A stretch of 64,000 bases of DNA from Prado023 sp963818445 (GTDB lineage Bacteria > Actinomycetota > Actinomycetes > S36-B12 > CAIYMF01), in contig CAWFSG010000007.1 of NCBI GenBank assembly GCA_963818445.1, positions 1 through 64,000 of the forward strand, read 5' to 3'. Below the pieces are notes generated by a model that made no database searches, had not been told where the DNA came from, and worked only from the letters and a program-made list of their open reading frames with translations. Position 1 is the stretch's first letter, and each line of letters begins with the position of its first letter. Positions 16,706-25,683 of the stretch are shown in pieces. The translations under genes and the position numbers were made by a program.

Positions 16706-19453
16706 ATGGTCGACGACCAGGATCAGCAGCCCACCGACGAATCGCAGGCCGGAGCGCAGGCGTTCGCCCCGACGGCGCCGCGCCGCCGCCGACGGGCGGC
16801 CAGCCGGCCCGCAGGCCCGCCCGTGGTCCCCGAGAGCGACCAGGTCGAGTTGTTCGCCGCGCCGGCCCAGGACGAGCAGGCCGCGGAGGCCGAGGCCACC
16901 CGGGAGTCGACACCGGAGGGTGAGGTCGCCGAGGAGTCCGGTCCTGTTGAGGGTGCGGAGGAGGCCGAGGGGGTGGATGGCCCAGCGGGCGAGACCGCTG
17001 GTGCGGTCGAGTCCGTCACGGCCGATCCCGAGTCGCCCGCCCCGGCCGACACCGCCCCCGCTGCTCGTCGCTCCCGCCGCGCGACCCGGGGCGTGACGAC
17101 CGTCGCCTTCTCCGCCGAGCCGGAGCCGGAGGCCACCCCCGTGGTCGCCCCGGCCGAGGTGCCCGTGGTGGCACTCTTCCAGCCACCGGACGAGACCAGG
17201 GCCGTGCGTCGCCGTCGGCGCCCGCCTGCGGACGCTGGCGCAGGTTCTGAGGACGCACAGGAAGCACGCGAGGCCGCGGCTCCGGCACCCGAGGAGGAGC
17301 GGACCGCCCAGCGCCGTGCTCGGAGCGACCGCCGACCGGATGCTGAGGCAGACAGCGAGGCCGAGGATCTCGACGTCGATCGCGACGACGCGGACGACAC
17401 GGACGACGACGGCGCACCACGTCGGCGCCGGCGCCGGGGTGGTCGTCGCCGCCGTCGGGGCGGCTCGGGCACAGGTGAGGACAGCGGGTCGGCCGAGGAT
17501 GACGGCGGCGAGGAGAGCGCCGAGGAGGGCAGCGGCTCCGGGCCGGCCGACCGGTCGGCGGAGGACTCCGACGACTCCGACGACGACGCAGATGGTGATG
17601 AGTCCGAGGGTGGGGAGGGCTCGGAGTCCTCGAGCGCCCGCCGCCGTCGCCGTCGCCGTCGCCGCGCCGGAGTCGCTGAGGAGATGGAGGACCTGTCCTC
17701 CGAGGACCCGCCGAACACGGTGGTCAAGGTCCGCGAGGCGCGCCGACCCAAGGACGAGATCACCTCGGTGCGCGGCAGCACGCGCATCGAGGCCAAGAAG
17801 CAGCGCCGCCGTGACGGCCGTGAGGCGGGACGCAGACGCGCCCCGATCCTGACCGAGGCGGAGTTCCTTGCCCGGCGAGAGGCCGTCAACCGGGTCATGT
17901 GCGTCCGCGAGCACGGCGACCGCACTCAGATCGCGGTGCTCGAGGACGGCATCCTCGTCGAGCACTACGTCAACCGCGCCGAGTCGTCGTCGATGGTCGG
18001 CAACGTGTACCTGGGCAAGGTCCAGAACGTGCTGCCCTCGATGGAGGCCGCGTTCGTCGACGTCGGCCGGGGCCGCAACGCCGTGCTGTACGCCGGTGAG
18101 GTGAACTGGGAGGCCGCGGGCCTCGAGGGCCAGCCCAAGCGCATCGAGCTGGCGCTGAAGTCCGGCGACCCCGTGCTCGTGCAGGTCACCAAGGACCCGA
18201 TCGGGCACAAGGGCGCCCGCCTGACGAGCCAGATCTCGCTGCCGGGGCGCTTCCTGGTCTACGTGCCCGAGGGCTCGATGACCGGGATCTCCCGCAAGCT
18301 TCCCGACACCGAACGCTCGCGGCTCAAGGGCATCCTCAAGGACATCGTCCCCGACGGGGCGGGCGTGATCGTGCGCACCGCGGCCGAGGGTGCCACCGAG
18401 GAGCAGCTGACCGCCGACGTGACCCGCCTGGCCGCGCAATGGGCCGACATCACGAAGAAGGCCAAGTCGGCGTCCCCGCCCTCGCTGCTCTACGGCGAGC
18501 CGGACCTGGCCATCAAGGTCGTCCGCGACATCTTCAACGAGGACTTCACGACCCTGCTGGTCCAGGGCGACAGCACCTGGCAGACGCTGCGCGACTACAT
18601 CGGATGGGTCGCCCCGGACCTGCTGCCCAAGCTGGAGAAGTGGGTCGAGCCGACGGACCTGTACGCCGCGCACCGGATCGACGAGCAGCTGGCCAAGGCC
18701 CTGGATCGCAAGGTGTGGCTGCCCTCGGGCGGCTCGCTGGTGATCGACCGCACCGAGGCCATGACCGTCGTCGACGTCAACACCGGCAAGTTCACCGGCC
18801 AGGGTGGCAACCTCGAGGAGACCGTCACCAAGAACAACCTCGAGGCCGCGGAGGAGATCGTCCGCCAGCTGCGGCTGCGCGACATCGGCGGGATCATCGT
18901 CGTGGACTTCATCGACATGGTCCTCGAGAGCAACCGTGACCTCGTCCTGCGCCGCCTGGTCGAGTGCCTCGGTCGCGACCGGACCAAGCACCAGGTGGCC
19001 GAGGTCACCTCGCTCGGGCTGGTCCAGATGACCCGCAAGCGGATCGGCCAGGGCCTGCTCGAGGTGTTCTCCACGCAGTGCGAGCACTGCGCAGGTCGGG
19101 GGCACATCGTGTCCTCGGAGCCGGTCGGGATCGACCACCAGCCCGCCGAGGAGGCCAACAACCGTCGCGAGCGGGGTGGGCGTCGCGCGGCCAAGCCGGT
19201 GCCTCCGGCGGTCCTGGGCGGCAAGCAGACGGGCAAGACCCCGCCGCCGCCGAAGTTCGACGAGCACGGCCACCTCGAGCACGATGAGCACGCGTCGCAC
19301 GAGGATCACGGCGACGCCGGGCATGTGGTCAGCGCGGAGAGTGCCGACCGCGTCGAGCCCGATGGCGCTGACCAGGGAACGGCGCCGGAAGATGGGGTGG
19401 ACTACCACGAGGGTCACGAAGGCCACGAGGATCCACGAGGGTCACGAGGGTGA
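16706..19453 (+). CDS. rne: Ribonuclease E/G, C-terminal tail frameshifted
   Basis: RNase E/G is the main single-strand endoribonuclease for rRNA maturation and mRNA decay. Residues 1-385 are low-complexity, alternating Ala/Glu/Asp-rich and Arg-rich blocks (RRRRRGGRRRRRG). The catalytic core (about 390-820) has an S1 domain from about 430, catalytic Asp near 690 (VVDVNTGKF) and 734 (VVDFIDM), and the zinc-link CEHC at 792-795. A histidine-rich tail begins near 850. The open frame ends at 19453, but the tail clearly continues in another frame to 19637; one extra base in GATCCACG (19433-19434) explains it. Confidence 0.95.
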   Translation: MVDDQDQQPTDESQAGAQAFAPTAPRRRRRAASRPAGPPVVPESDQVELFAAPAQDEQAAEAEATRESTPEGEVAEESGPVEGAEEAEGVDGPAGETAGAVESVTADPESPAPADTAPAARRSRRATRGVTTVAFSAEPEPEATPVVAPAEVPVVALFQPPDETRAVRRRRRPPADAGAGSEDAQEAREAAAPAPEEERTAQRRARSDRRPDAEADSEAEDLDVDRDDADDTDDDGAPRRRRRRGGRRRRRGGSGTGEDSGSAEDDGGEESAEEGSGSGPADRSAEDSDDSDDDADGDESEGGEGSESSSARRRRRRRRRAGVAEEMEDLSSEDPPNTVVKVREARRPKDEITSVRGSTRIEAKKQRRRDGREAGRRRAPILTEAEFLARREAVNRVMCVREHGDRTQIAVLEDGILVEHYVNRAESSSMVGNVYLGKVQNVLPSMEAAFVDVGRGRNAVLYAGEVNWEAAGLEGQPKRIELALKSGDPVLVQVTKDPIGHKGARLTSQISLPGRFLVYVPEGSMTGISRKLPDTERSRLKGILKDIVPDGAGVIVRTAAEGATEEQLTADVTRLAAQWADITKKAKSASPPSLLYGEPDLAIKVVRDIFNEDFTTLLVQGDSTWQTLRDYIGWVAPDLLPKLEKWVEPTDLYAAHRIDEQLAKALDRKVWLPSGGSLVIDRTEAMTVVDVNTGKFTGQGGNLEETVTKNNLEAAEEIVRQLRLRDIGGIIVVDFIDMVLESNRDLVLRRLVECLGRDRTKHQVAEVTSLGLVQMTRKRIGQGLLEVFSTQCEHCAGRGHIVSSEPVGIDHQPAEEANNRRERGGRRAAKPVPPAVLGGKQTGKTPPPPKFDEHGHLEHDEHASHEDHGDAGHVVSAESADRVEPDGADQGTAPEDGVDYHEGHEGHEDPRGSRG

Positions 19454-19637
19454 CTTCCACGAGACCCATGAGGGCCACGAGGGCCACGAGAGTGAAGCCC
19501 ACGAGGCCGCCGAGCACAGCGATTCGGGCGGCCACGACGTGGGCGGGTTGCCTGAGTCGACCGACCACCACGACGCGGACGGTCAGTCCGACTCGCCCGA
19601 GCACGCCGAGGACCTCGACCGGGTGGACGCGGTTTGA
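19435..19637 (+). other. Out-of-frame continuation of the RNase E/G histidine-rich tail
   Basis: After removal of one C at 19433-19434 the rne frame continues through repeated His-Glu-Gly units, then SEAHEAAEHSDSGGHDVGG, and ends in LDRVDAV at TGA 19635-19637. The residue style is identical to the in-frame part just before the break. The restored tail holds about twenty histidines with many Glu and Asp, which suggests metal binding. The underlying DNA is a CACGAGG-type tandem repeat prone to slippage. Confidence 0.75.
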
Positions 19638-19663
19638 CCGTTTGCCCGTCGGATCCGTACCCT
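19634..19663 (+). promoter_or_regulatory. rplU-rpmA promoter
   Basis: A -35 TTGACC (19634-19639) and -10 TACCCT (19658-19663) are separated by 18 bases. The -35 overlaps the restored stop codon of rne. It drives the ribosomal protein pair L21/L27 with a leader of about 80 bases. Confidence 0.65.
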
Positions 19664-19749
19664 AGAACCCTGGCGCGCGAGCGCCGAACGCATGTGCGTG
19701 CCCGTCATCCGGGCCCGTCAGCCCCGAACCGATCTCAGGAGTGCCGCCC

Positions 19750-20064
19750 GTGTACGCCATTGTCCGCTCCGGCGGCCGCCAGGAGAAGGTCGCCGTCGGC
19801 GACGTCATCGAGACCAACCGCGTGTTCGCTGAGCCCGGCGACAACGTGGAACTGCCCGCCCTGCTGCTCGTGGACGGCGCGACCGTCACCTCGGATTCCG
19901 AGACCCTCGCCGGGGTGAAGGTGTCCGCTGAGGTCCTGGCGCACACCAAGGGCCCGAAGATCGAGATCCTCAAGTACAAGAACAAGACCGGGTACCGCAA
20001 GCACCAGGGCCACCGTCAGGCACTGACCCAGCTGCGCGTCACCGGCATCGAGAGCGGGAAGTGA
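19750..20064 (+). CDS. rplU: 50S ribosomal protein L21
   Basis: The protein begins YAIVRSGGRQEKVAVGD and ends with a basic GYRKHQGHRQ region, the L21 signature; L21 binds 23S rRNA in the large subunit. GTG 19750 lies about ten bases after AGGAG and matches the usual L21 start, so the upstream in-frame GTG 19741 is less likely. Length is 104 residues. rpmA follows after four bases. Confidence 0.96.
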   Translation: MYAIVRSGGRQEKVAVGDVIETNRVFAEPGDNVELPALLLVDGATVTSDSETLAGVKVSAEVLAHTKGPKIEILKYKNKTGYRKHQGHRQALTQLRVTGIESGK

Positions 20065-20068
20065 CCTC

Positions 20069-20329
20069 ATGGCTCATAAGAAGGGTGCATCCAGCACGCG
20101 CAATGGTCGCGACTCGAACGCACAGCGCCTCGGCGTGAAGCGCTTCGGCGGCCAGGTCGTCAAGGCCGGCGAGATCATCATCCGTCAGCGTGGCACGCAC
20201 TTCCACCCCGGTGAGAACGTCGGCCGCGGCGGTGACGACACCCTGTTCGCCCTCGCCCCCGGTGCCGTCCAGTTCGGCACGGCGCGCGGGCGTCGCGTCA
20301 TCAACATCGTCGAGGTCCCGGCTGGCTGA
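20069..20329 (+). CDS. rpmA: 50S ribosomal protein L27
   Basis: The 86-residue protein begins MAHKKGASSTRNGRDSN and contains GGQVVKAGEIIIRQRGT and HFHPGENVGRGGDDTLF, all typical of L27, whose N-terminus reaches the peptidyl-transferase centre. There is no Firmicutes-type cleaved N-terminal extension. It is co-transcribed with rplU and followed by a strong hairpin terminator. Confidence 0.98.
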   Translation: MAHKKGASSTRNGRDSNAQRLGVKRFGGQVVKAGEIIIRQRGTHFHPGENVGRGGDDTLFALAPGAVQFGTARGRRVINIVEVPAG

Positions 20330-20347
20330 GGCCGGACCACTTCAGCG

Positions 20348-20373
20348 GAGGCGGGCCCGGTTGGGCTCGCCTC
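20348..20373 (+). terminator. Hairpin terminator after rpmA
   Basis: GAGGCGGGCCC (20348-20358) pairs with GGGCTCGCCTC (20363-20373) around a GGTT loop, giving an 11-bp stem with one G-T wobble, followed by TTGCCGTTT. It separates rplU-rpmA from obg. A second weaker inverted repeat (CCCTCCCGC/GCGGGAGGG) follows at about 20402-20440. Confidence 0.7.
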
Positions 20374-20513
20374 TTGCCGTTTCCGCCGCCGCCGGCCTTC
20401 CCCCTCCCGCGCTTCTCCGCCCTCCCCGAATTGCGGGAGGGCAGCGCGGAGTTGGGAGGAGGAGCGGGTAGGGGCAGGGGCAACCGCGAACGACCACGAG
20501 AGGAGACAGGCCC

Positions 20514-22070
20514 ATGGCGACATTCGTCGACCAGGTGGTGATCCACGCCACCGCCGGCAACGGCGGGCATGGGTGTGCCTCCGTGCACTCGGAGAAGTTC
20601 AAGCCGCTGGGCGGCCCTGATGGGGGCAACGGCGGTCGTGGCGGCGACGTGATCCTGGTGGCCGAGCCCGGCACGCCGAGCCTTCTGGAGTACCACCACT
20701 CCCCGCACCGGCGCGCCACGAACGGCGTCCCGGGTCAGGGCGGGCACCGCAACGGCGCCAATGGCTCCGATGTGGTCCTCCCCGTCCCGGTCGGCACCGT
20801 GATCTCCGTCGACGGCGAGGTCCTGGCCGACCTGCCCGTGGCCGGGGTGTCCGTCGTCATCGCCCGCGGTGGGCGTGGTGGTCTGGGCAACGCCGCGCTC
20901 GCCTCCGCGCGGCGCAAGGCGCCCGGCTTCGCGCTGCTCGGCGAGCCCGGCGAGGAGGTCACGGTCACCCTCGAGCTCAAGACCGTGGCCGACATCGGGC
21001 TGGTCGGGTTCCCCAGCGCAGGCAAGTCGTCGTTGATCGCGGCCATGTCCTCGGCCCGGCCCAAGATCGCGGACTACCCCTTCACGACGCTCGTGCCGAA
21101 CCTCGGGGTCGTGACCGCCGGGTCCACCGTGTTCACGGTCGCCGATGTGCCCGGCCTCATCCCGGGCGCGTCCCAGGGCAAGGGCCTGGGCCTGGAGTTC
21201 CTGCGCCATGTCGAGCGCTGTGCCGCGCTGGTCCACGTCCTGGACTGCGCCACGCTCGAGCCGGATCGGGACCCGATGAGCGACCTCGACATGATCGAGG
21301 CTGAGCTCGCCGAGTACGGCGGGCTGGCGGATCGCCCGCGCCTGGTGGTGCTCAACAAGATCGACGTCCCCGAGGGCCGCGAGCTCGCCGAGATGGTGCG
21401 CTCCGACCTCGCGGCCCGGGGCCTGCCGGTGTTCCTGGTCTCCGCGGTCTCCCACGAGGGGCTGCGCGAGCTGTCGTTCGCGATGGGCCGCATCGTCGCC
21501 GAGCAGCGTGCCGCAACGGCCACACCGGTTGCCGAGCGGATCGTCATCCAGCCGAAGGCCGTGGACGACGCCGGGTACGAGGTCGTCCGTGAGGGTGACG
21601 CGTTCCGCGTGCGCGGGGGCCGCCCCGAGCGCTGGATCCGCCAGACTGACTTCTCCAACGACGAGGCCGTGGGGTACCTGGCCGACCGCCTGGCGCGCCT
21701 CGGCGTCGAGGAGGACCTCGTCAAGCTGGGCGCGAAGCCGGGCGACGAGGTCCGGATCGGTCCCGAGGACAACGCCGTGGTGTTCGACTGGGAGCCGACC
21801 GTGCGCGGGTCCGGACCCGGACCGCGGGGACAGGACCAGCGGATCCTGGCTCCCGAGGCGCGCCAGCACGGCCGCACCCGGGCGCAGCTCGAGGAGGGGG
21901 AGGACCCCGAGGCCACCTGGGCGCCCGACCCCGTGGACGAGAGCCCTGCGACGCATCGCCGGCGTGCCTCCGTGGCTGTCCACGGTCAGCCCTCCGGCAG
22001 CGACGCCGCTGCAGTGCCTGAGCCGGACGGTGCGGGCTCAGCGGCTGGTGCGGGGGAGGCTGGGTCCTGA
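20514..22070 (+). CDS. obg: GTPase Obg (CgtA)
   Basis: Obg is a ribosome-associated GTPase involved in 50S assembly and stress signalling. The Gly-rich Obg fold (about residues 1-158), the G1 loop GFPSAGKSS near 165, DVPGLIPGA, NKID and the C-terminal OCT domain (to about 440) are present. A further 75 residues of Ala/Gly/Pro-rich tail extend the protein to 518. AGAGGAGA precedes ATG 20514. The stop overlaps a possible proB start at 22070. Confidence 0.96.
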   Translation: MATFVDQVVIHATAGNGGHGCASVHSEKFKPLGGPDGGNGGRGGDVILVAEPGTPSLLEYHHSPHRRATNGVPGQGGHRNGANGSDVVLPVPVGTVISVDGEVLADLPVAGVSVVIARGGRGGLGNAALASARRKAPGFALLGEPGEEVTVTLELKTVADIGLVGFPSAGKSSLIAAMSSARPKIADYPFTTLVPNLGVVTAGSTVFTVADVPGLIPGASQGKGLGLEFLRHVERCAALVHVLDCATLEPDRDPMSDLDMIEAELAEYGGLADRPRLVVLNKIDVPEGRELAEMVRSDLAARGLPVFLVSAVSHEGLRELSFAMGRIVAEQRAATATPVAERIVIQPKAVDDAGYEVVREGDAFRVRGGRPERWIRQTDFSNDEAVGYLADRLARLGVEEDLVKLGAKPGDEVRIGPEDNAVVFDWEPTVRGSGPGPRGQDQRILAPEARQHGRTRAQLEEGEDPEATWAPDPVDESPATHRRRASVAVHGQPSGSDAAAVPEPDGAGSAAGAGEAGS

Positions 22071-22130
22071 TGGGAACGGCGTCGGCGCGCCCCCTCGCCC
22101 CGTGCGGCGATCAGCGCTGCGAGGCGTGTC

Positions 22131-23330
22131 GTGGTCAAGGTCGGCTCGTCGTCGTTGACGCTGCGTGCGGGGAGCGGGGGAGCCGACGGGGTGGCGGTCA
22201 ACGGCGCCGTCCTGGCGTCAAGCCCGCGCGTCGGTCCCGACGTCGACCCCGGGCCGCGTGACGGCTTGTCGGTCCTCGCCGGGGTGTCCGCCGGGATCGA
22301 TGTCACCCGCGTCAACGAGCTCGTCGACGCACTGGGCGATGCGGGGCATCGGGGCGTGCAGCTGGTCCTGGTGTCCTCCGGTGCCATTGCCACGGGCATC
22401 GCCCCGCTGGGGCTTCGCCGGCGTCCGCGCGACCTCGCGTCGGCCCAGGCTGCGGCCTCGGTCGGCCAGGGGATCCTCATGGCGCACTACCACGACGCCT
22501 TCGCCCGCCACGATCGCACCGTCGGCCAGGTGCTGCTCACCGCCGACGACCTCATCCGCCGGGCGCACTACCGCAACGCCCAGCGCACACTCGAGCGCCT
22601 CCTCGAGCTCGACGTGGTGCCGATCGTCAACGAGAACGACACCGTGGCCACCGCGGAGATCCGGTTCGGGGACAACGACCGACTCGCCGCTCTCGTGGCC
22701 CACCTGGTCCGCGCGGATGCCCTGATCCTGCTGTCCGACGTCGACGGCCTGTACGACGGGCCCCCGGACAGGGGCGGCAGCCGGATCATCCCTGAGGTGG
22801 CATCGGCTGCCGACCTGGAGGACGTCGTCGTCGGCGGGACCGGTGCCGCAGGAGTCGGGTTGGGCGGCATGGGCACCAAGGTGGAGGCCGCGCGCATCGC
22901 CACCGAGGCGGGCATCCCCGTCGTCCTGACGTCGGCGGCCAATGCTGCACGGGCGCTTGCCGGCGAGGAGGTCGGCACATTCTTCCGAGCCACCGGCGAC
23001 CGATCGGCCTCACGGATGCTGTGGCTGGCTCATGCCACCTCCAGCCTCGGCCAGATCCACCTGGATGCTGGCGCCGTGCGGGCCCTCCAGGACCGGGGGG
23101 CGTCGTTGCTCCCGGCCGGGATCACCCACGTGGTGGGCGGTTTCGTCGCCCGCGACCCAGTGGACCTCATCGGCCCGGACGGTCACCTGGTCGCGCGCGG
23201 GCTGGTCGCCTACGACGCCACCGAGCTCCCAGCACTCCTGGGCCGCTCCACCAGGGAGCTGGCCGTCGAGCTGGGCCCGGAGTACGAACGCGAGGTCGTC
23301 CACCGCGACGACATGGTCCTGCTGCGCTGA
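22131..23330 (+). CDS. proB: Glutamate 5-kinase, 5' end probably frameshifted
   Basis: ProB phosphorylates glutamate in the first step of proline synthesis. VKVGSSSLT, LVSSGAIATG, VPIVNENDTV, FGDNDRLAALVA and the C-terminal PUA domain (about residues 300-395) are present. The in-frame start GTG 22131 cuts off the conserved lead-in. Upstream the same frame reads AAISAARRVV but meets the obg stop without a start. ATG 22070, overlapping the obg stop, is out of frame by one base. Removing one C from the CCCCC run 22090-22094 joins it to this frame. The true gene is probably 22070-23330. Confidence 0.9.
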   Translation: MVKVGSSSLTLRAGSGGADGVAVNGAVLASSPRVGPDVDPGPRDGLSVLAGVSAGIDVTRVNELVDALGDAGHRGVQLVLVSSGAIATGIAPLGLRRRPRDLASAQAAASVGQGILMAHYHDAFARHDRTVGQVLLTADDLIRRAHYRNAQRTLERLLELDVVPIVNENDTVATAEIRFGDNDRLAALVAHLVRADALILLSDVDGLYDGPPDRGGSRIIPEVASAADLEDVVVGGTGAAGVGLGGMGTKVEAARIATEAGIPVVLTSAANAARALAGEEVGTFFRATGDRSASRMLWLAHATSSLGQIHLDAGAVRALQDRGASLLPAGITHVVGGFVARDPVDLIGPDGHLVARGLVAYDATELPALLGRSTRELAVELGPEYEREVVHRDDMVLLR

Positions 23331-23514
23331 CCCCCCACCCTCCGCCCCCCGGGCCTCCACCCTCACCCGATCGATCCACTATCGCCCGGCTCACCTTCGG
23401 ATCCGCCCGGTTCTGCGACCGTCGCTGGTCGGGATTCCGGATCAATCGTTGAGGCTTCGCTGAGGGGGGCGCTTGCGGGGCGTCCGTTCGCCGGGGCTCG
23501 TCTACCCTTGGGTC
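23331..23514 (+). promoter_or_regulatory. proB-proA gap with proA promoter
   Basis: This 184-base gap has a C-rich start and no gene. TACCCT at 23503-23508 ends six bases before the proA ATG and is the likely -10 for a leaderless message. I see no convincing terminator. Confidence 0.5.
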
Positions 23515-24831
23515 ATGCTCGACGCCCCCACCAACCCCACCGCCGACCGCGACCTCGCCATCGCCGCTGAGCGTGAGCTCGTCCTGGCGACTGCCCGCCG
23601 GGCGAAGGAGGCCGCGATCACGCTGCGGCAGCTGACGCGAGCCCAGAAGGACCACGCCCTGCGCGCCATGGCCGACGGCTTGCGCGCCTCGACCGCCCTG
23701 GTCCTGTCGGCGAACGCCGTGGACGTGGACCGCGCCGTCGCCGGCGGCACCGCCGAGGGAATCGTCGACCGGCTCACCCTCACCGAGGCACGGCTGGCCG
23801 ACATCGCCGACGCCCTCGAGCTCGTCGCCGACCTTCCGGACCCCGTGGGTGAGGTCGTACGTGGCTGGACCCAGCCCAACGGCCTGGAGATCCGCCAGGT
23901 CCGCGTGCCCATGGGTGTCGTGGCGATGGTCTACGAGGCCCGCCCCAACGTCACCGTCGACGCGGCCGGCCTGAGCCTCAAGAGCGGCAATGCAGCACTC
24001 CTGCGCGGATCGTCCTCGGCCTACGACTCGAACACCGCACTGGTCGATGTCATGCGTGCGGCGCTGGCGGACACAGACGTCCCGGTGGACGCCATCCAGC
24101 TGGTCCCCGGACGCAGCCACGAGGCGGTCATGGCCCTGATGACCGCCCGCGGACTCGTCGACCTGCTGATCCCGCGCGGTGGCGCCGGGCTGATCCGCAA
24201 CGTGGTGGACAACTCCACGGTCCCGGTCATCGAGACCGGCGTGGGCAACTGCCACGTCTACATCGATGCCAGTGCCGACATCGACAAGGCCGTCGCGATC
24301 CTGGTCAACTCCAAGACGCAGCGGACCAGCGTGTGCAACACCGCCGAGACCTTCCTCGTGCACAGTGCCGTGGCGCAGAAGTTCCTCCCCACCGCGCTGG
24401 CGGCCCTCGCGGACAGGAGCGTGACGATCCACGGCGACGAGCGGATGGCCGCGTACGCCGCTGATGCGGGGATCGACTTCGTCCCGGTCACCGACGAGGA
24501 CTGGGCGTGCGAGTACTACTCGCTGGACATCGCGGCGGGGATCGTCGACTCCGTGGACGAGGCGTGCGCCCACATCCGCCGCTGGTCGAGCGGGCACACC
24601 GAGGCGATCGTCACCGAGGATCTCGGTGCGTCGCGGCGGTTCATCGGAGGAGTCGACTCCGCCGCGGTGATGGTCAACGCCTCGACCCGGTTCACCGATG
24701 GTGGCGAATTCGGCTTCGGGGCGGAGATCGGGATCTCGACCCAGAAGCTGCACGCACGCGGGCCGATGGGACTGACCGAGCTGACCTCCACGACCTACCT
24801 CGTCCACGGTGACGGGCACATCCGCAGCTGA
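23515..24831 (+). CDS. proA: Glutamate-5-semialdehyde dehydrogenase
   Basis: ProA reduces glutamyl-5-phosphate with NADPH, the second step of proline synthesis. VPMGVVAMVYEARPNVTVDA, LKSGNAALLRGSS and TQRTSVCNTAET (catalytic Cys) are visible, and the C-terminal TDGGEFGFGAEIGISTQKLHARGP is diagnostic. Length is 438 residues from ATG 23515. The in-frame upstream GTG 23473 lacks support, whereas 23515 follows TACCCT by six bases. Confidence 0.96.
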   Translation: MLDAPTNPTADRDLAIAAERELVLATARRAKEAAITLRQLTRAQKDHALRAMADGLRASTALVLSANAVDVDRAVAGGTAEGIVDRLTLTEARLADIADALELVADLPDPVGEVVRGWTQPNGLEIRQVRVPMGVVAMVYEARPNVTVDAAGLSLKSGNAALLRGSSSAYDSNTALVDVMRAALADTDVPVDAIQLVPGRSHEAVMALMTARGLVDLLIPRGGAGLIRNVVDNSTVPVIETGVGNCHVYIDASADIDKAVAILVNSKTQRTSVCNTAETFLVHSAVAQKFLPTALAALADRSVTIHGDERMAAYAADAGIDFVPVTDEDWACEYYSLDIAAGIVDSVDEACAHIRRWSSGHTEAIVTEDLGASRRFIGGVDSAAVMVNASTRFTDGGEFGFGAEIGISTQKLHARGPMGLTELTSTTYLVHGDGHIRS

Positions 24832-24932
24832 CGTGGCCGATCGCCTGCGATCGCCGATCCCGTGGCGGGCGGCCACGCGCGGTCGCTGATCCGGTAGGCT
24901 CGCGGCGCTGACCACTGGGAAGGGGATGTTCG

Positions 24933-25076
24933 ATGGTGAACGCACTGGCTCGGCTCTCCGAGGGGGCGGCTGTCGAGGATCACCCGGGCGTGCCTGCCTG
25001 GGCATTCGGGGTCCTCGCCCTCGTCCTGCTGCTGGTCCTGCTCGTCGCCGTGACCCGGTTCAATCCCGACCGGTGA
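24933..25076 (+). CDS. Small single-helix membrane protein, 47 residues
   Basis: ATG 24933 follows GGGAAGGGG by about seven bases, and TAGGCT (24895-24900) is a likely -10. The peptide has a polar start, one strongly hydrophobic Leu/Val helix (about residues 21-40) and a TRFNPDR end. It lies between proA and nadD, 13 bases before nadD, suggesting co-transcription. Short one-helix genes occur at this position in other Actinobacteria as far as I recall. Function is unknown. Confidence 0.6.
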   Translation: MVNALARLSEGAAVEDHPGVPAWAFGVLALVLLLVLLVAVTRFNPDR

Positions 25077-25089
25077 GCCGCGCGCACTG

Positions 25090-25683
25090 ATGACCGTGCG
25101 CCTGGGCGTCATGGGGGGCACGTTCGACCCCATCCACCACGGACATCTCGTGGCCGCCAGCGAGGTGGCCCACATGTTCTCCCTGGACGAGGTCGTGTTC
25201 GTCCCCACCGGCCAGCCGTGGCAGAAGGCCGACAGGTCGGTCACGACGGCCGAGACCCGCTACCTGATGACCGTGATCGCCACCGCTGACGACCCGAGGT
25301 TCACCGTCAGCCGCGTCGACATCGACCGCGAAGGACCGACGTACACCGTGGACACGCTGCGCGACCTGCACTCGCAGCGCCCGGACGCCGACCTGTTCTT
25401 CATCACCGGCGCCGATGCGCTCGGGTCGATCCTCACGTGGCGGGATCCGCACGACGTCCTGGAGCTGGCGCACCTTGTGGCGGTGACGCGCCCGGGCCAC
25501 GACGTCGATGACGGGCACCTGCCTGTGGGTTCGGCCAGCATCGTCGAGATCCCGGCACTGGCCATCTCCTCGACCGACTGCCGTGAGCGGGTGGCGCAGG
25601 GCGCACCGATCAGCTACCTCGTGCCTGCCGGCGTGGATCGGTACATCGCCAAGATGGGCCTGTACCGGGCGGGTGCGCGATGA
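25090..25683 (+). CDS. nadD: Nicotinate-nucleotide adenylyltransferase
   Basis: NadD makes deamido-NAD from nicotinate mononucleotide and ATP. The nucleotidyltransferase motif GGTFDPIHHGHL is at residues 9-20. FITGADAL and the C-terminal ISSTDCRER (usual form ISSTxIR) are present. Length is 197 residues. Its stop overlaps the next gene as ATGA, and it continues into the LCP-like gene and rsfS as in related genomes. Confidence 0.95.
   Translation: MTVRLGVMGGTFDPIHHGHLVAASEVAHMFSLDEVVFVPTGQPWQKADRSVTTAETRYLMTVIATADDPRFTVSRVDIDREGPTYTVDTLRDLHSQRPDADLFFITGADALGSILTWRDPHDVLELAHLVAVTRPGHDVDDGHLPVGSASIVEIPALAISSTDCRERVAQGAPISYLVPAGVDRYIAKMGLYRAGAR

Noticed and set aside
16421..19426. 1001-residue antisense open frame over rne
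   Set aside because: It mirrors the GC-biased codon pattern of rne and has no family-like motifs; the plus strand encodes a clear RNase E/G.
19396..19500. Possible CRISPR-like repeat
   Set aside because: The CACGAGG units are short contiguous coding repeats for His-Glu-Gly, not a repeat-spacer array.
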